Positions 34,702-44,600 of a DNA stretch of 64,000 nucleotides are shown here, piece after piece. The translations under genes and the position numbers were made by a program. A model generated the notes under the pieces. It searched no databases. It saw only the letters and a list, made by a program, of their open reading frames with translations, and was not told the DNA's origin. The stretch comes from JBFMHP01 sp040752855 (lineage in GTDB: Bacteria; Pseudomonadota; Gammaproteobacteria; RBG-16-57-12): NCBI GenBank assembly GCA_040752855.1, contig JBFMHP010000001.1:62001-126000 (forward strand), written 5' to 3'. Position 1 is the stretch's first letter. Each line of letters starts with the position of its first letter.

Positions 34702-36920
34702 ACGGGCGGGGTGATTCAGCGCTGCAAGCGGTGTTGGCGCGCCCGGCCCTGGAGCGCCGGCTGGTCCCGGCCCTGCGCCTCGTGCTGGACCTGCTGCGCA
34801 CGGTAGAGCGCAGCGCCGGTCCGATCCTCGACCTGGTGATCCGCTTTGCCCTCGCCCAGACCTTCTTCATCTCCGGCCTGCTTAAGCTGGGCAACTGGGA
34901 GGTGGCGCTGCAGCTCGCCCGCGAGGAGTATCCGGTCACCTGGCTCGACCCGGTGACGGCGGCGTATACCGGGGTGGGCATCGAACTCCTGTGCCCGATC
35001 CTGCTGCTCTTCGGGCTGGCCACACGGGTTGCGGCGCTGCCCATGTTGATCCTCGCCTTGGTGATCCAGTTCAACTACCGGGCGCTGGATACCCACCTCC
35101 TCTGGGCCGCGTTGCTCGGTTGGTATGTAGTGCGCGGGGCGGGAGCCCTGTCGCTCGATGCCTTACTCAGTCGCGGTCTGCGCCGATCCGCGCTGCCGCT
35201 GGCGGGCGCCGTGCTCAAAGTCACCGAGGCAATGACGCGCTGGCTCAGCGACCCTTATCTCCTGTTGCTGCGCCTGTGGCTCGCGGCGGGGCTGGCGCTC
35301 CCGCTGCTCGCGTCCTCTGGAGCAGGGAACTGGCTGCCGTTCGCAAGCTTCGCCACGCTGCCCGTCGGCGCGGCTGTGCCGTTGGCGGTGCTGCTCACCC
35401 TGGGGCTGGCCAGTCGCGCGGCAGCGGTGGTGTTGATGGTCTTGGTCGCTGGAAGTGCAATGATGGGCGGGGTCACGTTGCCCGCGCCGGGTTGGCTGAC
35501 CTTGCTGCTCGCGCTGCTGGCGATCGTCGGTCCTGGTGCGCTCTCGCTCGATGCCGCGCTGGTGCGTCTGCTGCAAGGCAGCTTCCCGGAACTCGCCGGC
35601 CGGCCCGCCTTTGATCTCGCCGGGCTGCCGCGGGTAGTGATCGTAGGCGCAGGCTTTGGCGGCCTCGCCTGCGCCGCCGCCCTGCGCCGGGTGCGCGCCT
35701 CCGTGACCCTCATCGACCGCCACAACTACCACCTGTTCCAGCCCTTGCTCTATCAGGTCGCCACCACCGCGCTTTCGCCCATCGACATCGCCCTGCCGAT
35801 CCGCGGCCTGTTCCGCGAACACTTCAACACCCGGGTGCTGCTCGGCGAGGTGAGCGGGGTGGACACCGCGCGGCGCGAGGTGATCCTCGGCGAGCAGCGC
35901 ATCCCCTACGACTACCTGGTGCTCGCTACCGGCGCCTCGCACAGCTACTTCGGCCGCGACGAGTGGGCCGCCCACGCCCCCGGACTGAAGCAGGTGGAGG
36001 ACGCCACCGAGGTACGCCGGCGTCTGCTGCTTGCCTTCGAGCGCGCCGAGGCCGCCGAGGACGAGGAGGAACGACGGGCCCTGCTCACCTTTCTCATCGT
36101 CGGCGGCGGCCCGACCGGCGTGGAACTGGCCGGGGCCATCGCCGAGCTGGCGCGCTTCGGCATGGAGCGTGACTTCCGCCGCATCGATCCCACGGCGGCG
36201 CGGATCATCCTGGTCCAGGCCGGCCCACGCCTGCTGCCCGCCCTGCCCGAGGCGCTTTCGCACAAGGCCACGGTGGCCCTGCAACGGCTCGGGGTCGAGG
36301 TGCTCACCGACAGCCGCGTCGAGTCCATAGATGGGCAAGGGGTACGCGTGAACGGCCAAGCCATCCCCGCGCGCACCGTGTTGTGGGCGGCGGGGGTGGT
36401 CGCCTCCCCGGCCGCGCGCTGGCTGGGGGCCGAGGCCGACAAGGCCGGCCGACTCAAGGTGACGCCCAACCTCTCGGTGCCGGGCCGGCCCGATGTCTTC
36501 GCCATCGGCGACACCGCCTACGCCGAGGCCTGGCAGGGCCAAGCCGTGCCCGGTCTGGCACCGGCGGCCAAGCAGGGTGGGGTCTATGTGGCGCGCGTCA
36601 TCCGGGCCCGCATCGAGGGCTGCGATGCGCCGCCGCCGTTCACCTACCGCCACCTCGGCAGTCTCGCTACCATCGGGCGCAAGGCTGCGGTCGCCGACTT
36701 CGGCTGGGTGCGCCTGAGCGGGGCGCCGGCCTGGTGGTTGTGGGGGGTGGTGCACATCGCCTTTCTCGCCGGGCTGCGCAACCGCGTCTCCATCCTGTTC
36801 GACTGGATTTGGTCCTACCTCACCTTCCGCAGCGGCGCGCGCCTGATCACCGGCGAATCCGCCACCTCGAACACCCCCACCGCCGAGACGCTATCCGAGA
36901 GGAGGCAATACCATGGCTGA
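34698..36920 (+). CDS. DoxX-DoxX-NDH-2 fusion, type II NADH:quinone oxidoreductase
   Basis: A 740-residue protein made of two DoxX-like four-helix membrane modules (about residues 35-155 and 165-300) followed by a full type II NADH dehydrogenase (about 310-740). The first module has the DoxX core FALAQTFFISGLLKLGNW; the NDH-2 part has two Rossmann motifs, VIVGAGFGGLACAAALRR near 312 and LIVGGGPTGVELAGAIAEL near 465, the HNYHLFQPLLYQVATTALSP block typical of NDH-2, VFAIGDTAYAE, and a C-terminal membrane-anchoring stretch (WLWGVVHIAFLAGLRNRVSI). It should pass electrons from NADH to quinone without pumping protons; the fused DoxX parts suggest a membrane redox partner function. Starts in the GH63 stop codon (ATGA). 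Confidence 0.9.
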   Translation: MNGRGDSALQAVLARPALERRLVPALRLVLDLLRTVERSAGPILDLVIRFALAQTFFISGLLKLGNWEVALQLAREEYPVTWLDPVTAAYTGVGIELLCPILLLFGLATRVAALPMLILALVIQFNYRALDTHLLWAALLGWYVVRGAGALSLDALLSRGLRRSALPLAGAVLKVTEAMTRWLSDPYLLLLRLWLAAGLALPLLASSGAGNWLPFASFATLPVGAAVPLAVLLTLGLASRAAAVVLMVLVAGSAMMGGVTLPAPGWLTLLLALLAIVGPGALSLDAALVRLLQGSFPELAGRPAFDLAGLPRVVIVGAGFGGLACAAALRRVRASVTLIDRHNYHLFQPLLYQVATTALSPIDIALPIRGLFREHFNTRVLLGEVSGVDTARREVILGEQRIPYDYLVLATGASHSYFGRDEWAAHAPGLKQVEDATEVRRRLLLAFERAEAAEDEEERRALLTFLIVGGGPTGVELAGAIAELARFGMERDFRRIDPTAARIILVQAGPRLLPALPEALSHKATVALQRLGVEVLTDSRVESIDGQGVRVNGQAIPARTVLWAAGVVASPAARWLGAEADKAGRLKVTPNLSVPGRPDVFAIGDTAYAEAWQGQAVPGLAPAAKQGGVYVARVIRARIEGCDAPPPFTYRHLGSLATIGRKAAVADFGWVRLSGAPAWWLWGVVHIAFLAGLRNRVSILFDWIWSYLTFRSGARLITGESATSNTPTAETLSERRQYHG

Positions 36921-38121
36921 CACCTCTACCCTCGATCACACGGCCCGCCGCATTGCCGTGGCCCTCGTCTACCTCAGCGGTTTTCTGCAGGGCCTGACCC
37001 TGGTGAGCTTTCCGGCGAGCGGGGCGCTGCTCAAACAAACCCTCGGCCTCAGTGACGCGCAATACGGCGCGATCTTCCTGCCGCAGGTGGGCCTGGCCAT
37101 CCTCGGGGCCTTGCTCGGGGCGAGCCTCGCCCGGGGCATCGGCCTCAAGGCCCTGCTGGTGCTCGCCCTGCTCGCCAACGGCCTCTCCCAGCTGGCGCTC
37201 GCCGCGAGTCTCACGGTGATGGCGGGGCTCGGGTTTACGCTCATCCTCGCCGCCACCGGGGCATTGGGGTTCGGGTTCGGACTGGCCGGCGCGCCGATCA
37301 ACACCTATCCACCGCTGCTGTTCCCGCGCCAGCCGCACGCGGCCGTGGTGGCCCTGCACACGCTGCTCGGCATGGGGCTGGCCACCGGCCCGCTCGCGGC
37401 CGGCGCCTTCATGGACGCCGGCGTATTCACCGCCTATCCGCTGCTGAGCGCCGCGCTGTGTGGCGTATTGGCCGTGTTAACCTTGCTGGCGCGCCTGCCC
37501 ATCGAGGCCGAGACGGGCGCCGCATCGAGGCCGGGGCCTTTACCGCTCGCCGCGCCGGGATTTTGGGGCTTCGCCCTGGTCGCCGTGCTCTACGCCTTCG
37601 CCGAGGGCACCTTCTCCAATTGGGTGGTCATCTACCTCAACGAGACCAAGGGCCTCCCGCAGGCCGTCGCCACCTTGGCGCTCTCGGCCTTCTGGGCCGC
37701 GCTGGTGGTCGGCCGGCTGACGGTCTCCGCCCTGGTCGTGCGCGTGGCACCGGAGCGCATCTGGCTGATCTTGCCGCTGCTCATGATCGCGGCCTTTCTC
37801 CTGCTGCCGTATGCCGACAGCCCCGCGCTTGGCATCATGCTGTTTGCCCTCGCAGGACTGGGATGCTCGGCCTTCTTTCCGCTCACCATCACGCTCGCCG
37901 CGCATCGCTTCCCGCATCACGTAGCAGCGGTGTCGTCCATGATGATCGCTGCGCTGATGATCGGGGTGGGCGCGGGATCGTTTGCCATCGGCGCACTGCG
38001 CGCCCAGTTGCCACTGGAGTCCTTGTATCAACTTTCGGCTATTTATCCGGCCCTGGTGCTGGCGATCGCCGCGGCCCTGGTGCTGGCCCGCTCCTATGCC
38101 TGGAGGACTCATGCCGGATGA
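36913..38121 (+). CDS. MFS transporter
   Basis: A 402-residue major facilitator with about twelve hydrophobic segments, two six-helix halves joined by a cytosolic loop around residues 195-215 (LPIEAETGAASRPGPLPL). The N-terminal half resembles sugar/organic-anion MFS proteins of the FucP/NarK-like size class. Substrate cannot be inferred; a sugar or an oxidised sugar product would suit the neighbours. GAGAGGAGGCAATACC precedes the ATG and the start overlaps the NDH-2 fusion by eight bases. It is the last gene of the long plus-strand run. Confidence 0.88.
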   Translation: MADTSTLDHTARRIAVALVYLSGFLQGLTLVSFPASGALLKQTLGLSDAQYGAIFLPQVGLAILGALLGASLARGIGLKALLVLALLANGLSQLALAASLTVMAGLGFTLILAATGALGFGFGLAGAPINTYPPLLFPRQPHAAVVALHTLLGMGLATGPLAAGAFMDAGVFTAYPLLSAALCGVLAVLTLLARLPIEAETGAASRPGPLPLAAPGFWGFALVAVLYAFAEGTFSNWVVIYLNETKGLPQAVATLALSAFWAALVVGRLTVSALVVRVAPERIWLILPLLMIAAFLLLPYADSPALGIMLFALAGLGCSAFFPLTITLAAHRFPHHVAAVSSMMIAALMIGVGAGSFAIGALRAQLPLESLYQLSAIYPALVLAIAAALVLARSYAWRTHAG

Positions 38122-38125
38122 AGTC

Positions 38126-38340
38126 TCACACCATGCCGGGATCGGCGATCCAGCCTTCGTGCACGCGCGGTTCGACAGGCGTGAATGCGCCGCCGTAATG
38201 CTGCCACCCCACGCGCCTTGGACGGCGCACAACATCGCATCGAGTAGATCGACTAGATCATCGTCGATCAGCGCGGCATTGAATTCTGTTCTCTTGAAAT
38301 CTCGCGGTAATACTGACCAGCGCAGTGGCTCATCAGTGCG
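38126..38340 (-). pseudogene. displaced 3' end of a DUF429 gene
   Basis: On the minus strand these bases translate to a C-terminal DUF429 piece: LVDLLDAMLCAVQGAW, then after a one-base shift WQHYGGAFTPVEPRV and HEGWIADPGMV with the stop at 38126-38128. The intact gene at 53501-54310 ends LLDAMLCAIQGAWAWQHLSGAF and CEGWIADPSMV. Similarity continues at DNA level to about 38340 and then stops; no 5' part is present. It begins five bases after the MFS stop. Same orientation as the intact copy, so the two form direct repeats about 15 kb apart. Confidence 0.8.
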
Positions 38341-38516
38341 CAGAGGGGTTCTGTTCGTCGCCTACTCCGATCTTCCGCTTTGTGACGTCTGCTTGAGGCT
38401 TTTTCTTTGGATGGAGTAGCAATCCAGACGCTCTACTCACAATGTTAGAGGACGATATTGATTTATCGCACCTGACGTCGCGCTCATTTACGTGAGTCGG
38501 TCTTGCGCCAAACCAT

Positions 38517-38945
38517 CTATTCAGAAAGATATGCCCGAACCAACTTGCAGGAATTCCCACGGTATTCGAATACCAGTTCACCGACTCTGAACTCATTGTT
38601 GTCCTTGTCAACTCCAGCAGCTATTTCCTTCGTTTTGTCCACCAAGTCACGCATCGTATATGTAATGAGCGCATCTCCTTCGTAGCTGGCCATCGGTTGA
38701 TCGAGAATCTTGGTCAATGTTGCATCAAACTGATCACGACTGATCTTTTGAACTGGGACGCCATCTACCGCGCCATGCACTGCCAGCGGGAATTGTGTCA
38801 TATCGCGCAGTTTTTGCTGATCGCCCGACAGAACGGCTTGGCGAAAATTGGTCCAACAAAGTTGTGGCGACAAGTCGGCTTCCCGAGCCGAGCACGCACC
38901 TGTAAGACCCAGTACTACTATTACAGCAAGATATCTTTGAATCAT
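38517..38945 (-). CDS. small lipoprotein, candidate immunity protein
   Basis: A 142-residue lipoprotein precursor: signal peptide MIQRYLAVIVVLGLTGACSA with lipobox LTGAC (Cys18) followed by a mature domain with two cysteines (SPQLCWTNF and GNSCKLVRAY). No named family. It lies directly downstream of a peptidoglycan hydrolase gene on the same strand (33 bases). That order, a cytosolic-looking hydrolase followed by a periplasmic lipoprotein, is how type VI secretion effector-immunity pairs look, so a protective role is suggested, not shown. The start at ATG 38945 fits the signal peptide; an in-frame ATG at 38963 is six codons upstream. Confidence 0.65.
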   Translation of the reverse strand: MIQRYLAVIVVLGLTGACSAREADLSPQLCWTNFRQAVLSGDQQKLRDMTQFPLAVHGAVDGVPVQKISRDQFDATLTKILDQPMASYEGDALITYTMRDLVDKTKEIAAGVDKDNNEFRVGELVFEYRGNSCKLVRAYLSE

Positions 38946-38978
38946 TCCCACGATTGGCACCACCTGCGGTTACAATAT

Positions 38979-39671
38979 TTATTCTTTTGGCCAGCGATAG
39001 CCCCGCAACATCCAGGAACTCTTGGGAAAGAATGAAACCTTTACTTTGTCCGACTGGTTCCCTCCCAATAATACATAGTGAGTCGCTGTCTCTTGGACTA
39101 AAAAGCCTACGTGATTTCCAGAAGATGACAAGGCTGAATTTGCTGCCTTGGCATTGTATATGACGGTAATCGCACCACCGATCGGACCGCAGGACTTGCC
39201 CCACTGCATCCAGCTGATCGCCCTCGCCGCGCTGGTCCCTGCTACGTTGGCTTGGAGCAGCACCCAATTGACAAAAGAGGAACACCACGGCGTCTCGTCG
39301 TCGCTCGCCTTTAAAGTGGTTGTGGCATGATAGGCAAGGATTTTGGGATTGTGCTTCTTCCCAGGGATTTCTGTTTGATCAATCTCCCTTTTAGCATACT
39401 CCATCCAAGGCGCTGAATCGGTCGCCACAACTTGAGGAGAGGGTTTCGGCGCAGTGGCGACGCTAGTGAGCGCCTCCCAGGTCTTCGGACCAACTACACC
39501 ATCGACACCGAGATTTTTCGCGATCTGAAATTGCTTAACCGCAGCATCGGTGCGTTTTCCAAAGTCACCATCTTCACTGAGCTTAGGAGTGATCTTCAAC
39601 TTCTCGTTCAACAACTTCTGCAGTTGTTTTACCTCATCGCCCTTGCTGCCAAGCTTTAGCACGCTTCCCAT
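38979..39671 (-). CDS. peptidoglycan-binding CHAP/NlpC-like hydrolase (TIGR02594-like)
   Basis: A 230-residue protein. Residues 3-68 form a PG_binding_1 domain (LKLGSKGDEVKQLQKLLNEKL, then DGDFGKRTDAAVKQFQIAKNLGVDGVVGPKTW). Residues about 85-230 match the TIGR02594/CHAP-like peptidase group: EIPGKKHNPKILAYHAT, the nucleophile Cys in ETPWCSSFVNWVL, and the catalytic-His region GNHVGFLVQE near residue 192. There is no signal peptide. It is followed by a lipoprotein gene. It should cut peptidoglycan peptides; phage endolysin or T6SS effector are the alternatives. The ATG at 39671 has GGAGGGGTT immediately before it. Confidence 0.8.
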   Translation of the reverse strand: MGSVLKLGSKGDEVKQLQKLLNEKLKITPKLSEDGDFGKRTDAAVKQFQIAKNLGVDGVVGPKTWEALTSVATAPKPSPQVVATDSAPWMEYAKREIDQTEIPGKKHNPKILAYHATTTLKASDDETPWCSSFVNWVLLQANVAGTSAARAISWMQWGKSCGPIGGAITVIYNAKAANSALSSSGNHVGFLVQETATHYVLLGGNQSDKVKVSFFPKSSWMLRGYRWPKE

Positions 39672-40886
39672 AACCCCTCCATAAAATTGACGTTTGTATC
39701 CCTTGCTTCGGATCAATACCTAATATCTCTGCCATATACCATTGTCACAGGCATACCGAAAGCAGCGCATGCCTTGCAAAAGCACGGTTGGCGCTCCGCT
39801 ATATCAGTGCTATCACTCAACGGATCAGCGATTGATGCAATATTCTTCAAAATGTCACCGAAAACGGGCCAGCGTTCAATGTGTTGTGCTCAAAGTATAA
39901 GCCGAACGATCACTCGTTTCCAGATGTGATCCATCGGGCGTATGAAGTAGACCTTATGGATATTCAACTCGCCGCTCGATGCCAGCCAATACAACCTTCA
40001 TCTACGCAAATTTTTGACGGCCGGAATATCCCGGACTGCCATGGATAGGCGATGTGTTTGATGTCACCGATTTAGCAATCATAGTGAATGCAAGGATGTG
40101 CTTAGCAGGTCAAGGCACGAATCAGCTTTTCGTAGCACAGTGATTTAGCTGGGACCTCAGTCTGTTCCCATGCTCCGCTAGGATCTGGTTTATGTCACGC
40201 TCCGGAATTGCTCTATCGGCTTCACAAGGATGCAACCTAAAGGTTGGGAAATTGATGACCCCCGCCATTTCCGATTGCAACAATTGTGCTTAGTTAATCT
40301 CCGAATCGTTTCATCCTGGAATTTTCAGAGCAATCCGCGTTCCGCACAGAACCTCTAATAAATCAGGGGTTCATTATTTCTACTCCCCAATACGGATTAC
40401 TCGAGCGCTGGGTGAGCCACATCGGATGGGGCTGTTCGAGACCTCCCCTGTCAACAAGCGGGTGCCCGTCGTCTAGCATCTAAAGCAGATTTTTTCTGCT
40501 TTGCTAATATTTGTTTGCCATGATGGAGTTGATCGCAACTTCGGAAGTTTCTTTTATACGAGAAATGGTATGCACGGTGGCACGCCGCAGTGTGTCGAGT
40601 ACCGACAGCCTGAACTGCTGAACTTACTCTGAAAAATGGCGCTGTACGCTGCCCCCTCCGTGGGGTCTAGATTCTCGAATCCCTATTCAATATCTATTTT
40701 GTCTTACGGTCACGAGCCGACATCGCGCATCGATGTTCCAACCCGACAATAAGGCCGCATCTTATTTGCTTAACAAGCAACCCACGACGGGTGCTTTATA
40801 ACCAAGCAGGACTCCTTAGAATGCTCGATCAATTACATGCTTTCTTGCGCCACGGCGCAAAGACTGTTGTGCAAAGGAGGACACGC
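39672..40886. other. long non-coding stretch
   Basis: About 1.2 kb without a convincing gene on either strand. The only ORFs are short, unpatterned and lack ribosome-binding sites. A perfect eight-base hairpin is at 40482-40502. No tRNA, transposase fragment or repeat known from elsewhere in the window was identified. It may contain decayed accessory DNA. Confidence 0.45.
40482..40502. other. hairpin AAAGCAGA/TCTGCTTT
   Basis: AAAGCAGA at 40482-40489 pairs perfectly with TCTGCTTT at 40495-40502 around a five-T loop. It has no neighbouring stop codon within 300 bases, so a terminator function is uncertain. Confidence 0.4.
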
Positions 40887-41630
40887 ATGTTCACAGAGAA
40901 ATGTATGGTTGTCCCTGCCAATCCAACTACGGGCCGGCGCAGTGGGATGTGGCAGAGTCCCAGCACCGAGGATGGTTGCGAGCGAAAAATTTGCGTGCTG
41001 GTCGTCAACAAGCGGCCGCTGGTCTGCAATGCGTTAGCGGCCTTGATTGGTTTGCAGGAAGATTTTGACCCGGTGGAGACTGCCATCAACTGTGCTGAGT
41101 GCTGCCGTAAGGCCTTAATATGCAGTCCAAACGTGTTAGTTTGTGACCTCGAAACGGGTGACAATAGGAGTGCAGAATCGCTGGGACTGTTCAGGGAGAG
41201 ATTTCCGACGATACCTGCGATTGTGCTGCATGAACAACTGGAGAATTGGCGGGTCATGGGGGCCGTGCGTCTGGGCGCGCAAGGCTATCTGACTCCGGAG
41301 GCGAAGCCTATGGAATTATTTAAGGCGATTCGTCTGGTCGTAGACGGCGGTACATACTTTGAGCCAAGGGTCCAGGCGCTAATCACAGCGTCCGCGGCGG
41401 GGGGACTGAGGCATCACCGGGCAACCAGTCCGTATGCCTTGTCAGATCGGGAACTGAACGTGCTGAAACGTGTGGCCGAGGGTGACAGCAATCAGCGGAT
41501 CGCCGAGGTCTTGTGTGTCAGCAGGAGCACCGTGAAGCACTACGTAAGCACGCTTCTGGTAAAGCTCGAAGCTGCTAATCGCACCGTTGCGGTGAGAAAG
41601 GCCATTGATCTTGGACTGCTCGAGACGTAG
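40887..41630 (+). CDS. LuxR/NarL-type response regulator with a degenerate receiver
   Basis: A 247-residue protein with an N-terminal receiver-like domain (residues about 35-155) and a C-terminal LuxR-type helix-turn-helix (about 180-240; YALSDRELNVLKRVAEGDSNQRIAEVLCVSRSTVKHYVSTLLVKLEA). The receiver keeps the phospho-acceptor Asp (NVLVCDLETG) but the conserved Lys of the GYLxK motif is replaced (GAQGYLTPEA), and the acidic pocket near its N terminus is absent (LVVNKRP), so phosphorylation control is doubtful. The ATG at 40887 follows AAAGGAGGACACGC. It faces the CHASE2 protein gene tail-to-tail; a link to that c-di-GMP protein is possible. No partner kinase is nearby. Confidence 0.85.
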   Translation: MFTEKCMVVPANPTTGRRSGMWQSPSTEDGCERKICVLVVNKRPLVCNALAALIGLQEDFDPVETAINCAECCRKALICSPNVLVCDLETGDNRSAESLGLFRERFPTIPAIVLHEQLENWRVMGAVRLGAQGYLTPEAKPMELFKAIRLVVDGGTYFEPRVQALITASAAGGLRHHRATSPYALSDRELNVLKRVAEGDSNQRIAEVLCVSRSTVKHYVSTLLVKLEAANRTVAVRKAIDLGLLET

Positions 41631-41669
41631 CTGATTTCGTCCGGCGCACAGGCAAAATGCCACACACCG

Positions 41670-44600
41670 TTACGACGCCGTCTCGGCAACACACGCCTCC
41701 AACCCCTTGCGTAACACCGCAGCGATCTGGGGCGCGGGCAGGGGCTGGCTAACATAGAAGCCCTGCACTTCGTCACAGCGCTGCGATTGCAGGAATTGCA
41801 GCTGTTCCGGTGTCTCCACGCCTTCGGCGATGACACGACGGCCGATGCCGTGCGCCATGGCGATCACGGCGCTGGCAATGGCGGCATCGTCACGATCGGC
41901 CGGAATGCCGCGCACGAAGGACTGGTCAATTTTGAGTTGATCAATGGGAAAACGCTTGAGATAGCTCAGCGACGAATAGCCGGTGCCGAAGTCGTCGATA
42001 GCCAGTTCGATACCGAGCGCCTTTAACTTGGTCATGGTCGAGATCGCGCCTTCGACATCGCGCATGATCATGCCTTCGGTAAGTTCGAGGCAAAGCATGT
42101 CACCGGCGACTCCCGACCGGCGCAACGCATCCGATACTCCGCCGACGATATCCCCGGTGATGAACTGACGCGGCGAAAGATTGATGGCGATACGCACATC
42201 GCTCGCCGCGTCCAGCCCCCACTGCTTGATATCCTGACAGGCCGCCTGCAGCGTCCACTCGCCGATCTGAGCAATCAAGCCGGTTTCTTCGGCAAGCGTG
42301 ATGAACTGCTGCGGCGGCACCACGCCCAGTTTGGGATGACGCCAGCGCAACAACGCCTCCAGCCCGATCACGCGGCTGTCGCGCAAACGCACCTGGGGCT
42401 GATAATGTAACTCGAACTCATCGCGTTCCAGCGCGTGGCGCAGATTGCGCTCCAGCGCCAAGCGCTGCAACGTGCGCACGTTCATTTCCTGCGCATAGAA
42501 TTTGAAATTGTTGCCGCCCTCCTCTTTGGCGCGATACATAGCGCGGTCGGCGTTCTTCAATAGCGTCTCGCCGTTGCTGCCGTCGCGGGGATAAAGACTG
42601 ATGCCGATGCTGCCGCCGAGCCAGAACTCGTGTTTGTCGATGACAAACGGCTCCGCCAGCGCCCGCAGTACTCTTTGCGCCACGGCGATGGCGCGCTCTT
42701 CCTTGCGCAGATCCTCGAGCACGATAACAAACTCGTCACCGCCCAAACGCACGATGGTGTCGCTCTGACGCTCGATCGCGGTGAGACGCTCGCCGACCGC
42801 CTTGAGCAGGGCGTCACCGGTGCTGTGCCCCAACGCGTCATTGACGTGCTTGAAACGATCAAGATCGATGAACAGCACCGCCACCAGCGCGCCGGTGCGG
42901 TTGGCCTCGGTGATGGCCTGCTTGAGGCGGTCCTGCAGCAAGACGCGGTTGGGCAACCCGGTCAGCGCGTCGTGACTCGCCTGATATTCCATGGCGCGCG
43001 CCAGGCGCCGCACGTTGGAGATGTCGCTGACCACCAGCACTACCCCTAGCAGCTTGTCGTCCTGCGTGCGAATCGGCGCAACGGAGGCGCGGATGGCGCA
43101 TTTGTCGCCGTCGCGGCGCACTAGCAAGCTGTCCACGCTAAAACACGCCGGGCGTCCCGTAGCCATGCACTCTTGAATGGGAAACTGCAAAGGCGCGCCG
43201 GTGGCCTCGTCGATGACCGTAACCACCTCTTCGAGCGGGCGGTCTTGCGCCTCCTCCTGTGAATAACCGGTGAGCGTCTGCGCCGCGGGGTTGAGATACT
43301 CGATAACGCCCGCCGGGTTCGTTGCGATGACCGCCTCATCCACGGAGCGCAATGTTATCAATGCGCGCTCTTTTTCTTCTTGGACGCTCTGTTCCGCCGC
43401 GCGATGAGCGGCTTCACGCACCAAGGTCACGTCGGCGAGACTGATCACCAGCCCCGCCTCGGTGTCGGCACCGCTGTAGGGGGCGACTTGCACCCACAAG
43501 TCACGGTCGTTGGCGCACAGTGAAAACTGATGCGTCTCTTGGCGCAACAACGCCGCCTGGACCGCCTGCTCCCAACGCTCACCCGGTGGCGCCGCTAAAC
43601 CGTCGAATACCCGGCTGAGGGGCTCGCCTTGCATCGTACAATCGGCAGCGAGGCCCAGATACAGCCGGGCGCGCGCATTGGCAAACTGTATCTGCCCCAG
43701 CGCATCGGCGATCACCACCCCGCCTGCCATGTGAGCCAGGCTTTCGCTGATAAAACCTTGCATGGCGCGCAAGCGCGCCGCCTCGTCCTCCACTTGTTTG
43801 ATGCGATCTTGGACCAGCGCCACCGTGGTCACCGGCGCCGCGGCCGGCACGGGCGCATTGGCGCAGCGGCGTAAGAATTCAGTGAGCAGGCGCTGCTGTG
43901 CTGCGTCGGGAGGAACCGCGCCATCCCAGCTCAAACCCAGTTGCCACACCGCACCGCCCAAACGCAGCGCGGTCCAGGCGGTGCCACGTTCCACCAACCA
44001 GTTCTCGGCATTCGGGACATGCGCTGGCTTGACGGGGTCGCGGCCCCAGCGAACGATTGGCGTGCCGGCAGCGTTCAGTACCGTGCACCCGCTCAACGGT
44101 AGGATACGCGCCAGAAATGCCGGCCCTTCATCTCTTGGTGATGATGTACTAGCCAGCACGCCCGGGTTGGCACGCAGGCGCTGCAACTCGCGGCGCAGAT
44201 AGCCCTGCGCGTGCTCCATCTGGCGCCAACTCCACAGCGGATAACTCAGCGCCAGCGTCATCAGCGCCGCGGCCGGCGCGAACCACAGCAGACCGAAGCG
44301 AAACAGCAACGCGCTTACGCCCGCAGTCAGCAACATGAGCGCGCATGCCACCATCGGCGACCAGCGGGGCACAGTCCGCGGAAAAATCAGCACCGGCAAT
44401 AGCACCAACATAAGCGTCACCACGGCGGTCCACGTTTTTGTCAAAGGCGTCACCAGCGCGCCGCGTTGCAGACGATCAAGCAGATTGGCGTTGAACTCAA
44501 CGCCCGCCATGGTTTGTGGATGCGCGCCACCCGGCGTGTGCAAGACATCGGATAGCCCGCTTACCGTCGTGCCCACCAACACATAACGCCCGTGCAGACG

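Noticed and set aside
35163..36755. 530-codon minus-strand ORF
   Set aside because: Antisense of the DoxX-NDH-2 fusion; composition is that of a GC shadow frame.
39687..39929. 80-codon ORF in the long non-coding stretch
   Set aside because: No ribosome-binding site, no similarity to any family known to me, and random-looking composition.
40440..40480. tRNA-like GC-rich segment
   Set aside because: The sequence contains a GGTGCCCG-like piece but cannot be folded by eye into a cloverleaf, and no TTC-type T loop is present.
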